A DNA stretch of 64,000 nt from Engelhardtia mirabilis (GTDB lineage Bacteria > Planctomycetota > UBA1135 > GCA-002686595): the NCBI RefSeq assembly GCF_007748095.1, contig NZ_CP036287.1, positions 3,968,001 through 4,032,000 of the forward strand, read 5' to 3'. Made by a program: the position numbers and the translations under genes. The first letter of the stretch is position 1. The number at the start of each line of letters is the position of its first letter. Shown here one piece after another: positions 46,834 to 55,575 of this stretch. Under the pieces are notes generated by a model. It had not been told where the DNA came from. It saw only the letters and a program-made list of their open reading frames with translations, and searched no databases.

Positions 46834-47415
46834 GTGTACGAGTTCCTCCGAGGACGCTGCGCCCGCCGCAGCCCCGCGCGCCTCGTGCTGGACGTGAACG
46901 GCGTGGGCTACGACCTCGTAGTCCCCGCCGGCGCGCGCTTCGCCGACGAGGACCCGCTGCAGGTCTGGACGCACCTGGCGGTGCGCGAGGACGCGCACGT
47001 GCTGTACGGCTTCCCCGAACAGTCCTGGCGCGACCTCTTCCGGCTGCTCTTGAAGGTCAAGAAGGTCGGGCCGTCGATGGCCATCGCGCTCCTGTCGGGC
47101 ATGGAGCCCGAGGAACTGGTGGAGTGCATCCGCGCCGGCGACGCCCTGCGCTTGACGCGGGTCAAGGGCGTGGGTCGCAAGACCGCGGACCAGATCCTGC
47201 TCGACCTCTCGGACCAACTCGACGCCTGGGACTCGCCGCCCTCGACCGACGGCACGCCTCCCGCTTCGGCGGACGGAATCCTGGCCGTGGCCGCCTCGGC
47301 ACTGGTCTCGATCGGCTTCAGCGAGAACGACGCGCGCAAGGGCGTGGAGGCCGCGTCGCGCAAGGTCGGCACCGAGGACCTCGAGCTGTTGATCCGCACC
47401 GCCCTGCGACCCTGA
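46834..47415 (+). CDS. ruvA: Holliday junction branch migration protein RuvA
   Basis: RuvA (193 residues, GTG start), which binds four-way junctions and positions the RuvB motor. N-terminal OB-fold with LVLDVNGVGYDLVVPAG and HVLYGFPEQSWRDLF. Helix-hairpin-helix motifs follow: LLLKVKKVGPSMAIALL and LTRVKGVGRKTADQILLDL. The C-terminal domain III (ALVSIGFSENDARKGVE) is the RuvB-binding part. ruvB and ruvC are not in the window. It follows the TPR/alpha-CTD gene by 22 bases and precedes the phosphatase by 13 bases, so the three probably form one transcript. Confidence 0.96.
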   Translation: MYEFLRGRCARRSPARLVLDVNGVGYDLVVPAGARFADEDPLQVWTHLAVREDAHVLYGFPEQSWRDLFRLLLKVKKVGPSMAIALLSGMEPEELVECIRAGDALRLTRVKGVGRKTADQILLDLSDQLDAWDSPPSTDGTPPASADGILAVAASALVSIGFSENDARKGVEAASRKVGTEDLELLIRTALRP

Positions 47416-47428
47416 GGAGCCGCGCGCC

Positions 47429-48154
47429 GTGGGAACGACCGACCGCATCGGCGACCTTCCGCCGCCCTACCGCGAGGTGGTCTTCGACTGCGACTCGACC
47501 CTGTCGACGATCGAGGGCATCGACGAGTTGGCAGGCGGACTGGCGGCCGAACTGGCCGAGTTGACCGACCGCGCCATGTCCGGCGAGCTGCCGCTCGAGG
47601 CGATCTTCGGCGCGCGACTCGAACGGGTGCGCCCGACCCGAGCGGGCGTCGAGGCCCTGGGTCAGCGCTACGTGGAGACCCTTCTGCCGGGCGCGCGGGA
47701 GCTCTTCGCCGCGCTGGGAGCCGCGGGTGTGGGCGTTCGAATCGTCTCCGGCGGCCTGGCCCTGGCGGTTCGGCACGTGGGACGCGAGCTCGGCCTGGCA
47801 GCCGAGCGCGTCCACGCGGTCGAGCTCGACTTCGACGAGCATGGGAACTACGCGGGCTTCGACGCCACCACGCCCCTGGCCTGCGCCGGCGGGAAGCCGC
47901 GGCTCCTGAACGCCCTGGGTCTGGCCCGGCCCGCGGCTCTGGTCGGCGACGGAGCCACCGACCTCGAAGCCGCGGTCGCCGGGGCCGTGGATCGATTCGT
48001 CGCCTTCGGTGGGGTCGTCGCGAGGGACGCCGTGCACTCGGCGGCGGCGGTGCGCTCCAACGCGACGGACCTGCGCGGGCTCGCGCCCCTGCTCTTGTCC
48101 GAGGCCCAGCGCGAGGCCCTGGCCAGCGGTCCCCACGCCTGGGCTGGCCGTTGA
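47429..48154 (+). CDS. HAD-family phosphoserine phosphatase-like protein
   Basis: A HAD-superfamily phosphatase of 241 residues (GTG start). The nucleophile motif is VVFDCDSTLSTIEGIDELA (DxDST, the phosphoserine phosphatase form). Motif II is VRIVSGGLALAV and motif III is LVGDGATDLEAA with the metal-binding Asp. It would take phosphoserine to serine, the last step of serine synthesis, but relatives act on other phosphomonoesters, so the substrate is inferred. It lies 13 bases after ruvA. A hairpin terminator follows before the convergent lipoprotein. Confidence 0.88.
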   Translation: MGTTDRIGDLPPPYREVVFDCDSTLSTIEGIDELAGGLAAELAELTDRAMSGELPLEAIFGARLERVRPTRAGVEALGQRYVETLLPGARELFAALGAAGVGVRIVSGGLALAVRHVGRELGLAAERVHAVELDFDEHGNYAGFDATTPLACAGGKPRLLNALGLARPAALVGDGATDLEAAVAGAVDRFVAFGGVVARDAVHSAAAVRSNATDLRGLAPLLLSEAQREALASGPHAWAGR

Positions 48155-48158
48155 ACGC

Positions 48159-48182
48159 CGGTTCGACCGTCCGGTCGAACCG
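48159..48182. terminator. bidirectional hairpin between convergent genes
   Basis: A perfect 11-bp stem CGGTTCGACCG/CGGTCGAACCG with loop TC, between the HAD phosphatase (ends 48154) and the large lipoprotein (ends 48194). Confidence 0.65.
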
Positions 48183-48193
48183 CTGCGCGATCG

Positions 48194-50914
48194 TCAGTCC
48201 GCCTCGACCAGCCCCTCGTTGCGCGCGACCTCGATCGCCACGGCGCGCACCTGATCGGCCGTGAGTCGGTGCAACTGGTGCACGAGGTAGCGCTCACCGT
48301 CGAGCGCCGGGAAGGCGGCGGGATCCGCCGCGAGTTCGCGGTCCAGCTCCACCAGGAAGTCCTCCAGCAAGCGCCGGTAGGCGAAGGCGTGGACCGTGTG
48401 GTTGCGGGTGTCGACCTCGGCGGCATCCAACAGGTCGATCAAGGCCAGGCGCGGTTCGCTGACGCAGGCCAGGGCCACCGCCTGGGCACGATACTCCACG
48501 CGCCGTTCGATCCCGAGCTCGCCAACGGACTCGCGCAGGAGCAGGCCGAGCAACCGCGCGAAGTTGCGCCCCAGGGGCAGGAAGCGGCTGCGATCGCAGA
48601 GGTGCCCTTCCTCGTGTACCTGCACCACTTCCAACAGGTCGTCGAGGGACAAGAGCTCCCGGTTCCCATCCGGCGACGCCGAAAGGTGCCGCTCTTGCAG
48701 AATCGCGAGGGCGACCCGATCTGACTGGAGCATGGGTGGGACCAGGCGCCGACGCTCGACGCGGCGTCGTTCACCTTCGAAGCGCGACGGAACCTCAGCC
48801 GTCTCGAGTCCCAGCACCAGTGCCGCGTCCTCGGATCCGTCGATGAAGCGCTGCTCGAGCGAGCGCCAACGCTCCAGCCGCGCGCGCTCCGCCTCCACGT
48901 CGATCCAATAGCCCTCGTGCAGAGCCGCGCCGCTGACCTCGCCGGCGCCGCGCGAGCGCGCGCCGTCGGCCTCCGCGCCGCCGCACCAGGTGATCACGCC
49001 GCTCCAGGGAGCGCCCAGGTGCTCGCCGGAACGCTCCTCGGACCACAGGCGCAGGAGCAGCGTGCCGTCCGGCGCACGACCGATGGCGTCGCCGAACAGG
49101 GCGAAACGACCCAGCTCGAGGGCCACCGCCGCCAGACCGGGAACCGCGTCGCCGACGTCCCCGAGCCCCAGTTGCTGGTCGCGCACGCCATGGAAAGGCC
49201 CCGGCGCGACCACCGCGGCGATCGGCCCGTAGCGCACCCGTGGTGAGTCGCTCAGTCCCTCGATCAACTCGTCGTCGAGGCCCGCATCGGGACCGAATTC
49301 CCTCAGCAACCGCGTCAGCGCGTCGAGTACCCCGGCGATGTCGTCGGGGTTCGGCGACCGCTCGACGCCCATCGGATCGTCGGGATCATAGGGGTCGAGT
49401 GACCAGACGCTGCGACCGCGGAACAGGGCGCCCACGACCTCGTCGATCTCCCCGGAGATGGCCTGGATGGCGCGCGACGCGAGATCGAGACGCTCCACCT
49501 CGGCGGCGTCCACCCGCCCCTCGCGGGCCGCGCTGCCGAGCCCGTCCAGCAGCACCTCGGCCAGGTCGGCCCAGCCGGCCTCGATCAGCCGGCGACACAG
49601 CTCGAGTTGGGATTGGGGCACTCCGGCGTCGGTCACGAGCGCAGTCGCGAACAGCCGCCGCAGTCGCTCGTCGCGGGGCTGCCCGGACTCGTCGAGCACC
49701 ACCGAGGGTTGGACCGCCAGCCAGGCCCGCGCGCCCTCGGCGTAGTCGCCGCGGCGGAAGGCCGCGCGCAGGGTCGACCGCGGTACAGCCGGCGCCGCTT
49801 CCCGGGAGAGCTCGAACTGCACCATGAACAGGTCGCGCCCTGCCATGGCCGCCCGGCCGAGGGCCAGGGCCGGCGGACGTTCCCCGTCCAGCAGCGCGCG
49901 CACGACCTCGTACTCGTAGGCCTGGTTCGATCGCCCCTGCTTGCCCGACTGCAGGGCGCTGAGCAGATCCCCCGCCTCGGAATTCGTCAGCGGGCGCTCG
50001 CGCAGCAGCGCCAGGCCGCGCTGGTAGCCGCGCTCGACGACGTAGTTGTCGTCGGCCTGTAGCTCGAGTCGCGCCAGGCGCAGGGAGGCCGCGTGGGCAG
50101 CGGCGCCCTCCGCGTCCAAGAGGTGCTCCTCGAGCACCTCGCGCGCTTCGTCCCTGTCGCCAGCGCGCAGGGCGAGTAGCGAGACGCGGTTGGCGAAGAC
50201 TCCGGCCGAGAAGGGGTCACGCGCCAGCTCGAGCGCCCGCCGCTCGCTCTCCAGGGCGGCCTGTGACCGATTGCGCAGCTCGTGGTTCACCGAAAGGGCG
50301 TGGTAGGCCCAGGCCTGGGCCCGGTCGTGCCGCAGCGCGGCCTCCATGCGCGCGGTCCCCTCCTCGCCCTCGAGCCGTCCAAGCAGGTACAGGGCGGACG
50401 CATCGCCGGGGTCGGACTCCACCGCCGCCATGCGCCGCGCCCAGACCTGGGGGCCGCGCAGGGCGGCCAGGTCGAGCTGGTCCAGGTCGCGCTGGGGCAC
50501 GATCCAATCCGGAGCCTCCGCTCCGGCGTCGATCAACGCCGCGCGCAACTGCGGCCGGTCCCCGACCACCTCGTCGCGGACGGCGGCGCGCCCCACGTCC
50601 CACGCTCGCTGCATGGCATCCAAGGCCGTTGGCGCCGGCGGTGGCGAGGCCGTCGGGCGCGCAGTGCAGGCGACCAACAGGAGCGGGGCAAGCAGGGGCC
50701 AGCGCGCCGAGCCAAGCCCGGAACGATCCCCGTCGATGCCGCGCCGAACGGCGTCGCGGCCCCGCCGGACGGCGCCCCCGATTCCCGCGCGGAAACGTCG
50801 GATGGCATCACGTCCCGATCCGCTCGAAGCGCGGACACGTCGGACCGGGCTCGGTCGGCCCGGGGCCGATGACTGCGAGGGCGAGGAATCGGTTCGATCG
50901 AGGACGGGCGACAT
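48194..50914 (-). CDS. large TPR-rich lipoprotein with HEEGH (zincin-like) motif
   Basis: A 906-residue predicted lipoprotein. ATG 50914 (MSPVLDRTDSS) is the nearest start, but the lipobox (LLAPLLLVACTA) lies about 75 residues in, so the true start could be later. TPR-like helices run from about residue 90 to 420 (ALYLLGRLEGEEGTARME, AWAYHALSVNHELRNRSQA, LLALRAGDRDEAREVLEEH). A Pro/Asp-rich middle follows. The last third has VVQVHEEGHLCDRSRF, an HExxH motif, then RRVEYRAQAVAL, where the Glu could be the third zinc ligand as in gluzincins. It is probably an envelope protein with a metalloprotease-like domain; activity is unproven. It follows ribD by 49 bases. Confidence 0.75.
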   Translation of the reverse strand: MSPVLDRTDSSPSQSSAPGRPSPVRRVRASSGSGRDAIRRFRAGIGGAVRRGRDAVRRGIDGDRSGLGSARWPLLAPLLLVACTARPTASPPPAPTALDAMQRAWDVGRAAVRDEVVGDRPQLRAALIDAGAEAPDWIVPQRDLDQLDLAALRGPQVWARRMAAVESDPGDASALYLLGRLEGEEGTARMEAALRHDRAQAWAYHALSVNHELRNRSQAALESERRALELARDPFSAGVFANRVSLLALRAGDRDEAREVLEEHLLDAEGAAAHAASLRLARLELQADDNYVVERGYQRGLALLRERPLTNSEAGDLLSALQSGKQGRSNQAYEYEVVRALLDGERPPALALGRAAMAGRDLFMVQFELSREAAPAVPRSTLRAAFRRGDYAEGARAWLAVQPSVVLDESGQPRDERLRRLFATALVTDAGVPQSQLELCRRLIEAGWADLAEVLLDGLGSAAREGRVDAAEVERLDLASRAIQAISGEIDEVVGALFRGRSVWSLDPYDPDDPMGVERSPNPDDIAGVLDALTRLLREFGPDAGLDDELIEGLSDSPRVRYGPIAAVVAPGPFHGVRDQQLGLGDVGDAVPGLAAVALELGRFALFGDAIGRAPDGTLLLRLWSEERSGEHLGAPWSGVITWCGGAEADGARSRGAGEVSGAALHEGYWIDVEAERARLERWRSLEQRFIDGSEDAALVLGLETAEVPSRFEGERRRVERRRLVPPMLQSDRVALAILQERHLSASPDGNRELLSLDDLLEVVQVHEEGHLCDRSRFLPLGRNFARLLGLLLRESVGELGIERRVEYRAQAVALACVSEPRLALIDLLDAAEVDTRNHTVHAFAYRRLLEDFLVELDRELAADPAAFPALDGERYLVHQLHRLTADQVRAVAIEVARNEGLVEAD

Positions 50915-50963
50915 CGTGCGCGTCAGCCTACGACCTGGAGCCCGAGCCCGAGCCCACCGGATC

Positions 50964-52151
50964 TCAGCGACGGATCGCTGGCGTGAAGGCCTCGAAGACC
51001 GAGTCCGGCCCCACCTCGCGGTCCAGACGGTCCACCAGACCGCCCCTGGCCAGGATGTCGCCGAGGCCCTCGCCCTGCCCGCCATTGATCGAGCCGGTGT
51101 AGACGCGGTACTGGTCGATGAATCCGGCGTCGTAGAAGGCTCGCACCAGGGTCGGTCCGGCCTCGAGCAGCACGCGCCGCGCGCCGAAGCGCCACATCCA
51201 CTCCAGGGCTCCGCGCAACTGCACGCGCCCGTCGGCGTCGGGTCGCAGGCCGTGGACCCGTGCGCCGGCGTCGGTCAGGTCCCGGTGCCGCTTGGGCGAG
51301 GCACCGGCGCGGCACAGGATGTAGACGGGGCCGCCGCTCTCGCCGGGGCCGTCCGGTTGAAACAGCTTTGCGTCCGCCGGCGTGGCCAACTCGGAGTCGA
51401 GCACGATCCGCATCGGCGCCATCGCCCCCGACTCCGCGGCGGCGCCGCGCAGGGTCAGTCGCGGATCGTCGGCGCGGACCGTTCCGACACCGGTCACGAT
51501 CGCGTCGACGCGGGTGCGAAGCTGCTGCACTTCCTCGCGGCTGGCCTCGCTCGAGATCCAACGTCCTTCGCCCACGTCCTCGGGCGGCGACAGTTGGCCG
51601 CTGCGGGTCTGGGCCCACTTGGCGATGACCCAGGGCCGCGGGCGCCGCAGGCGCTCGTAGTCGATCCAGCGCAGGAAGTGCGGGGCGACCTCCTCGAGGC
51701 GGGTGGCACCGTCGACCCGCTCCACTTCGATACCCGCTTGGCGCAGGACCTCGAGACCGGCGCCGCGATGGCGCGGGTCGGGGTCGAGCGCGCCGATGAC
51801 CACCCGGCGCAGACCGGCGTCGACGATGGCCTGGGTGCAGGGTCCGGTCTTGCCGGTGGTCGAGCAGGGCTCGAGGGTCACCAGCAGGGTGTTCATCTCG
51901 TCGCGCGTCGCGCCGGCGAGCTGCGCGGCCTCGAGGGCCTCGATCTCGGCGTGGTTCCCTCCCCAGCCCTGCGTGAAGCCGACACCCAGGACGCGACCGT
52001 CGGCGCTGAGCACGGCGGCTCCCACGCACGGATTCGGAGCGGCGTCGAAACGCAGCACGCGCGCGCGCTCGGCCAGCTTCGCCAGCTCCGCGCGCAGATC
52101 GATCTCGGGACCGGTCTGGATCAAGTCTCGATACCCCTCGGGCTGGCTCAT
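50964..52151 (-). CDS. ribD: bifunctional riboflavin biosynthesis deaminase/reductase
   Basis: RibD (395 residues), which deaminates and then reduces the pyrimidine intermediate of riboflavin synthesis. The N-terminal zinc deaminase has NHAEIEA and EPCSTTGKTGPC (zinc ligands His, Cys, Cys). The C-terminal reductase begins near RRPRPWVIAKWAQT, with VDAIVTGVGTVRADDPRLTLR, and ends with RRVLLEAGPTLVRAFYDAGFID. ATG 52151 (MSQPEGYRDL) is the only reasonable start. Other rib genes are not in the window. Confidence 0.95.
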   Translation of the reverse strand: MSQPEGYRDLIQTGPEIDLRAELAKLAERARVLRFDAAPNPCVGAAVLSADGRVLGVGFTQGWGGNHAEIEALEAAQLAGATRDEMNTLLVTLEPCSTTGKTGPCTQAIVDAGLRRVVIGALDPDPRHRGAGLEVLRQAGIEVERVDGATRLEEVAPHFLRWIDYERLRRPRPWVIAKWAQTRSGQLSPPEDVGEGRWISSEASREEVQQLRTRVDAIVTGVGTVRADDPRLTLRGAAAESGAMAPMRIVLDSELATPADAKLFQPDGPGESGGPVYILCRAGASPKRHRDLTDAGARVHGLRPDADGRVQLRGALEWMWRFGARRVLLEAGPTLVRAFYDAGFIDQYRVYTGSINGGQGEGLGDILARGGLVDRLDREVGPDSVFEAFTPAIRR

Positions 52152-52430
52152 GTCGGGTGCGAGGACGCCCCTCCGCTACCCCCGATCGACCAGCACAGGT
52201 GCCTAGCGTAAGCCACGACCGCCCGCGCTCAAGCTCCGCCCCCCGACCGTAGGTCCCCGGACCCTGTCCGGGGGCTCCGCGACCTGGCCAGGGCCCGGCG
52301 CCGCCGGCACAATGCTCGCCCGTAATTCGGGGGTCCCACGGGCCCCGAGCACCCTCCGAGGCCCCCAGGGGCCGTCCTGGCCCCCCGGCCGCGCCCCCGC
52401 GCAGCCCCCATCCACGCAGAGCCCACTTCC

Positions 52431-53423
52431 ATGAGCAAGGCCCCCATTCGCGTTGCGGTCACCGGCGCCGCCGGTCAGATCGGCTACGCCCTCCTGCCCC
52501 GCATCGCCAGCGGCCAGATGTTCGGCCCCGACCAGCCGGTGATCCTGCAGTTGCTCGAGCTCCCGATGGAGAAGGCCATGGCCGCCCTCGAGGGCGTGGC
52601 CATGGAGCTCGACGACTGCGCCTTCCCGCTGCTGCACTCGATGGTCTTGACCAGCGACGTCAACGTCGCCTTCAAGGACGTCAACTGGGCCCTGCTGGTG
52701 GGCTCCAAGCCCCGCGGCCCGGGAATGGAGCGCAACGACCTGATCAAGGAGAACGGGCCGATCTTCGTGGGCCAGGGCAAGGCCATCAACGACCACGGAG
52801 CCGCCGACGTGCGCGTGGCCGTCGTCGGCAACCCCTGCAACACCAACGCCCTGATCGCGATGCACGCGGCCAAGGACGTCCCCGACGAGCGTTTCACCGC
52901 CATGACGCGCCTGGACCAGAACCGCGCCACGGCCCAGCTCGCCGCCAAGGCCGGGGTGGCCTCGACCGAGGTCAGCCACACCCTGATCTGGGGCAACCAC
53001 TCGGCGACCCAGGTGCCCGACTACGTCAACACCCGCATCGGCGGCAAGTCCGCAGGCGAGGTCATCACCGACCGCGAGTGGCTGCAGGGTGAGTTCTTCA
53101 CCACCGTGCAGCAGCGTGGCGCGGCGATCATCAAGGCCCGCGGCCTGTCGAGCGCGGCCTCCGCGGCCGGCGGCCTGGTCGACCACGTCCACGACCTGGT
53201 CCACCCCCAGGCCGAGGGCGACTGGCGCAGCGTGTGCGTGCCCTCCGACGGCAGCTACGGCGTGCCGGCCGGGCTGATCAGCTCCTTCCCGGTGCGCGCC
53301 ACGGCGAAGGGCTACGAGATCGTCCAGGGCCTCGAGCTCGACGACTTCCTGCGCGCGCGCCTGGACGCCACCGTGGGCGAGCTGCAGCGCGAGAAGGAAG
53401 TCGTGGCCGACCTGCTCGGCTGA
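52431..53423 (+). CDS. mdh: malate dehydrogenase
   Basis: Malate dehydrogenase (330 residues), oxidising malate to oxaloacetate with NAD in the TCA cycle. The NAD-binding motif VAVTGAAGQIGYALLPRIA is at about residues 8-26. Arg-containing VGSKPRGPGMERNDLI covers the mobile loop, and IWGNHSATQVPD holds the catalytic His. VVGNPCNTNALI and MTRLDQNRA are specific for the cytosolic/chloroplast-type subgroup rather than the LDH-like MDH. It starts ATG 52431 (MSKAPIRVAVTG). The next gene on the same strand begins 14 bases later. Confidence 0.97.
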   Translation: MSKAPIRVAVTGAAGQIGYALLPRIASGQMFGPDQPVILQLLELPMEKAMAALEGVAMELDDCAFPLLHSMVLTSDVNVAFKDVNWALLVGSKPRGPGMERNDLIKENGPIFVGQGKAINDHGAADVRVAVVGNPCNTNALIAMHAAKDVPDERFTAMTRLDQNRATAQLAAKAGVASTEVSHTLIWGNHSATQVPDYVNTRIGGKSAGEVITDREWLQGEFFTTVQQRGAAIIKARGLSSAASAAGGLVDHVHDLVHPQAEGDWRSVCVPSDGSYGVPAGLISSFPVRATAKGYEIVQGLELDDFLRARLDATVGELQREKEVVADLLG

Positions 53424-53437
53424 AGCCGGGACCGGAC

Positions 53438-53950
53438 ATGACCAGGCGGGAGCGCAATCGGTGTGTGCGACGACTCGGGGTCGTCGTGCTCACCGTCGTT
53501 CTCGCTTGGCTCGCGCCGCTGAGTCGCCATCTGCACCCGCCGGACTCCTGCGATTGTGGCCCCGCGTGCGGCACGTGCGTCGAAGCGGGCCACGCGAAAT
53601 CCAGTGGCGCCGATTGCAGCACGCCGCACAGAGCGCCGAGCGGACAAGGCACTTGCTGCTCCACGCCGCAGCCCGCCCCCTCCCGTCGACCGGTACAGAT
53701 CACCCGTCGCGGCTGCGATTGCCACGGCGTGCCGAGCTCCATCGCGGGGCGCCTCGCCTGGCCGGCGTTCGACCGCACGCGGGCCCTTGAGGTTCGACAC
53801 GCGCACCTGCCGGATGCCCACGAGTCTCCGCTCGAGTCTCTGTTCCCCGACGGACTGATGCCCGCGCCTGAGGTCCCGCCGCCCCGCGCTCCCATGCGTT
53901 CGACAACAGCCCGCTCGAGCGACGCTCGCGGCGGGGCGCGGACGGGGTGA
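53438..53950 (+). CDS. small Cys/His-rich secreted protein, possible metal binder
   Basis: A 170-residue protein from ATG 53438 (MTRRERNRCVRRLGVVV) with a hydrophobic segment (LGVVVLTVVLAWLAPL) that may be a signal peptide or anchor. The mature part is Cys-rich: DSCDCGPACGTCVEAGH, then GTCCSTP and RGCDCHGVP, with several His (SRHLHPP, VRHAHLPDAH). Such a pattern suggests metal binding or many disulfides. It lies between mdh (14 bases upstream) and an outer-membrane beta-barrel gene with Met-rich loops, an arrangement common around copper handling. The function is inference. The C-terminus is Arg/Ala-rich and poorly ordered. Confidence 0.7.
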   Translation: MTRRERNRCVRRLGVVVLTVVLAWLAPLSRHLHPPDSCDCGPACGTCVEAGHAKSSGADCSTPHRAPSGQGTCCSTPQPAPSRRPVQITRRGCDCHGVPSSIAGRLAWPAFDRTRALEVRHAHLPDAHESPLESLFPDGLMPAPEVPPPRAPMRSTTARSSDARGGARTG

Positions 53951-54072
53951 CGCCACCGGCGCCGCCTGGCCGCGGCGTGCGGCTGCGGGCACGGGGTTCG
54001 CAGCCCGGAAGATCCAATCTGCGGGAGCGGTGTGTCCTCTCGGACCCGCCCCGCTCGACGGAGACCTCTGCG

Positions 54073-55155
54073 GTGTTCGACCAAACTCGACTGATCCGGC
54101 CCCTTCGATGGGCCGCTGGCTTCTCGTTCTTTGCCCTCTGCATGCCGACCACGGAGGCCCAGGAGGGCGCGTGGCTCGGCATCAACACCACGCCCTTCGT
54201 GAGTGTCGGCTTCGACGCCGACCACGGGCACTGGACCTCGGACCGGCCGGACTCCCACGCGCCGATCGGTGTCATGGGTGACCACGTCCACTCCAAGGGG
54301 GGGTGGATGTTCTCCATGCGCTACATGCTGATGCGGATGAACGGCTCGCGCGACGGCACCCACCGCCTGTCCGACAGCCAGGTCCTGGGCCAGGGCTACA
54401 TGGTCACGCCCACCTCCATGGACATGGAGATGTTGATGTTCGGCGCCATGTACGCGCCCGAGGACTGGGTCACGCTGATGGCGATGGTGCCCTACGTCCG
54501 CAAGAAGATGTCCCACCTGACCGGGATGGGCGGAACGTTCGAGACCGAATCCGAGGGGCTCGGTGACATACGGCTCTCGGGGCTGTTCCCGGTCTGGCGT
54601 GGCGACCACGGCGGGTTGGTGCACCTCGAGGGTGGCCTGTCCCTACCGACGGGCTCGACGAGCGAGCGCGACGCGACGCCCATGAGCGCCAGCGCCAAGC
54701 TGCCGTACCCGATGCAGCTGGGCTCGGGCACCACCGACGTGGTGCTCGGCGCCACGGCCCAACGACAACAGGACTGGGGCAGCTACGGCGCCCAGGCCCG
54801 CGGTCTCTTCCGCCTGGGCGAGAACGGCGAGGACTACACCCTCGGGGACGTGCACGAGTTGACGACCTGGGCGGCGCACCGCATCGCCGACGACGCCAGC
54901 GCGTCCCTGCGCCTGGCCTACGTCCAGTGGGACGACATCCGCGGCGCCGATCCGGAACTCAACGCTGCCGTCGTGCCCACCGCCGATCCGGGGCTGCGCG
55001 CCGGCCAGCGCCTCGACGTCGGCCTCGGGGTGAACGGCCGCTTGGGCAGCGCGCGCCTGGCGGCGGAGGTCCTGCTGCCCCTGTGGCAGGACCTCGACGG
55101 CCCGCAGCTCGAGACGGATCTGACCCTGGTCCTGGGCCTGCAGCTGAGCCTGTGA
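54073..55155 (+). CDS. Met-rich outer-membrane beta-barrel protein
   Basis: A 360-residue exported protein. GTG 54073 (VFDQTRLIRPLRWAAGFSFF) begins a signal peptide ending near TEAQEGAW; the open frame starts earlier (GTGA overlap at 53947) but without a signal. The sequence alternates beta strands with loops: WMFSMRYMLMRMNGS, PTSMDMEMLMFGAMYAP, VTLMAMVPYVRKKM. The many Met residues are typical of a family I know from genes near copper-resistance loci, annotated as transporters; the exact role is unknown. The end ETDLTLVLGLQLSL is a typical outer-membrane closing strand. A strong hairpin follows at 55166. Confidence 0.75.
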   Translation: MFDQTRLIRPLRWAAGFSFFALCMPTTEAQEGAWLGINTTPFVSVGFDADHGHWTSDRPDSHAPIGVMGDHVHSKGGWMFSMRYMLMRMNGSRDGTHRLSDSQVLGQGYMVTPTSMDMEMLMFGAMYAPEDWVTLMAMVPYVRKKMSHLTGMGGTFETESEGLGDIRLSGLFPVWRGDHGGLVHLEGGLSLPTGSTSERDATPMSASAKLPYPMQLGSGTTDVVLGATAQRQQDWGSYGAQARGLFRLGENGEDYTLGDVHELTTWAAHRIADDASASLRLAYVQWDDIRGADPELNAAVVPTADPGLRAGQRLDVGLGVNGRLGSARLAAEVLLPLWQDLDGPQLETDLTLVLGLQLSL

Positions 55156-55165
55156 GTGACCTGGA

Positions 55166-55219
55166 CCCCGCCGACGGTGCGTCGCCCTCGCGGTAGGCGC
55201 GACGCACCGTGCGGCGGGG
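55166..55219 (+). terminator. long hairpin after the Met-rich barrel gene
   Basis: Stem CCCCGCCG-AC-GGTGCGTCGC pairs with GCGACGCACC-GT-CGGCGGGG across a 13-base loop, about 20 bp with one bulged G, 11 bases after the stop at 55155. Confidence 0.7.
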
Positions 55220-55240
55220 TCTGCCCCCACTCTGGTGGGA

Positions 55241-55548
55241 TCAGGGGAGGAAGCGCACCGGTGCGGGCGGACTGGCGAAGACCGCCTCCGGGATCGCACC
55301 GCTGATGGCGATCCACGCGAACCAGAGATTGGTACCGATCAACGCTGGCCCCACCGCGGGCACGTCGATCGAAGGGGCCGCCGAAGCGCCCTCGGCCGAG
55401 AGCGTGCCGAGGGTACCGCCGAAGGGTGCCTGACCCGCGCCGATCAGCATGGCCGTGGTCAGCGCGTCGGGAACCAGTCCCAGCACGACGCCGTTGGGGG
55501 GGGGGGATACCGGGCATCCCTAAGCCGACCGAGCCGAGCACCAGGTAG
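55241..55548 (-). pseudogene. detached C-terminal part of the split secreted-protein gene
   Basis: Read on the minus strand after removing the inserted element, the frame runs LVLGSVGLGMPGI, a Pro run, then NGVVLGLVPDALTTAMLIGA and ends APPVRFLP-like (SPPAPVRFLP) at a TGA. This joins exactly to GPPSLAGATY at the end of the upstream gene part, the usual C-terminal beta domain of this secreted-protein type. A run of 11 G at 55496-55506 (minus-strand C run) is one base too long and shifts the frame. This part cannot be expressed from its own gene. Confidence 0.8.
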
Positions 55549-55575
55549 TGTCCTGGATCAGAATTTCGGCGTCAC
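55549..55575 (+). repeat. left terminal inverted repeat of the 159-bp element
   Basis: It starts TGTCCTGGATC and ends CGGCGTCAC, 25 of 27 bases matching the right end in inverted orientation. Confidence 0.85.
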
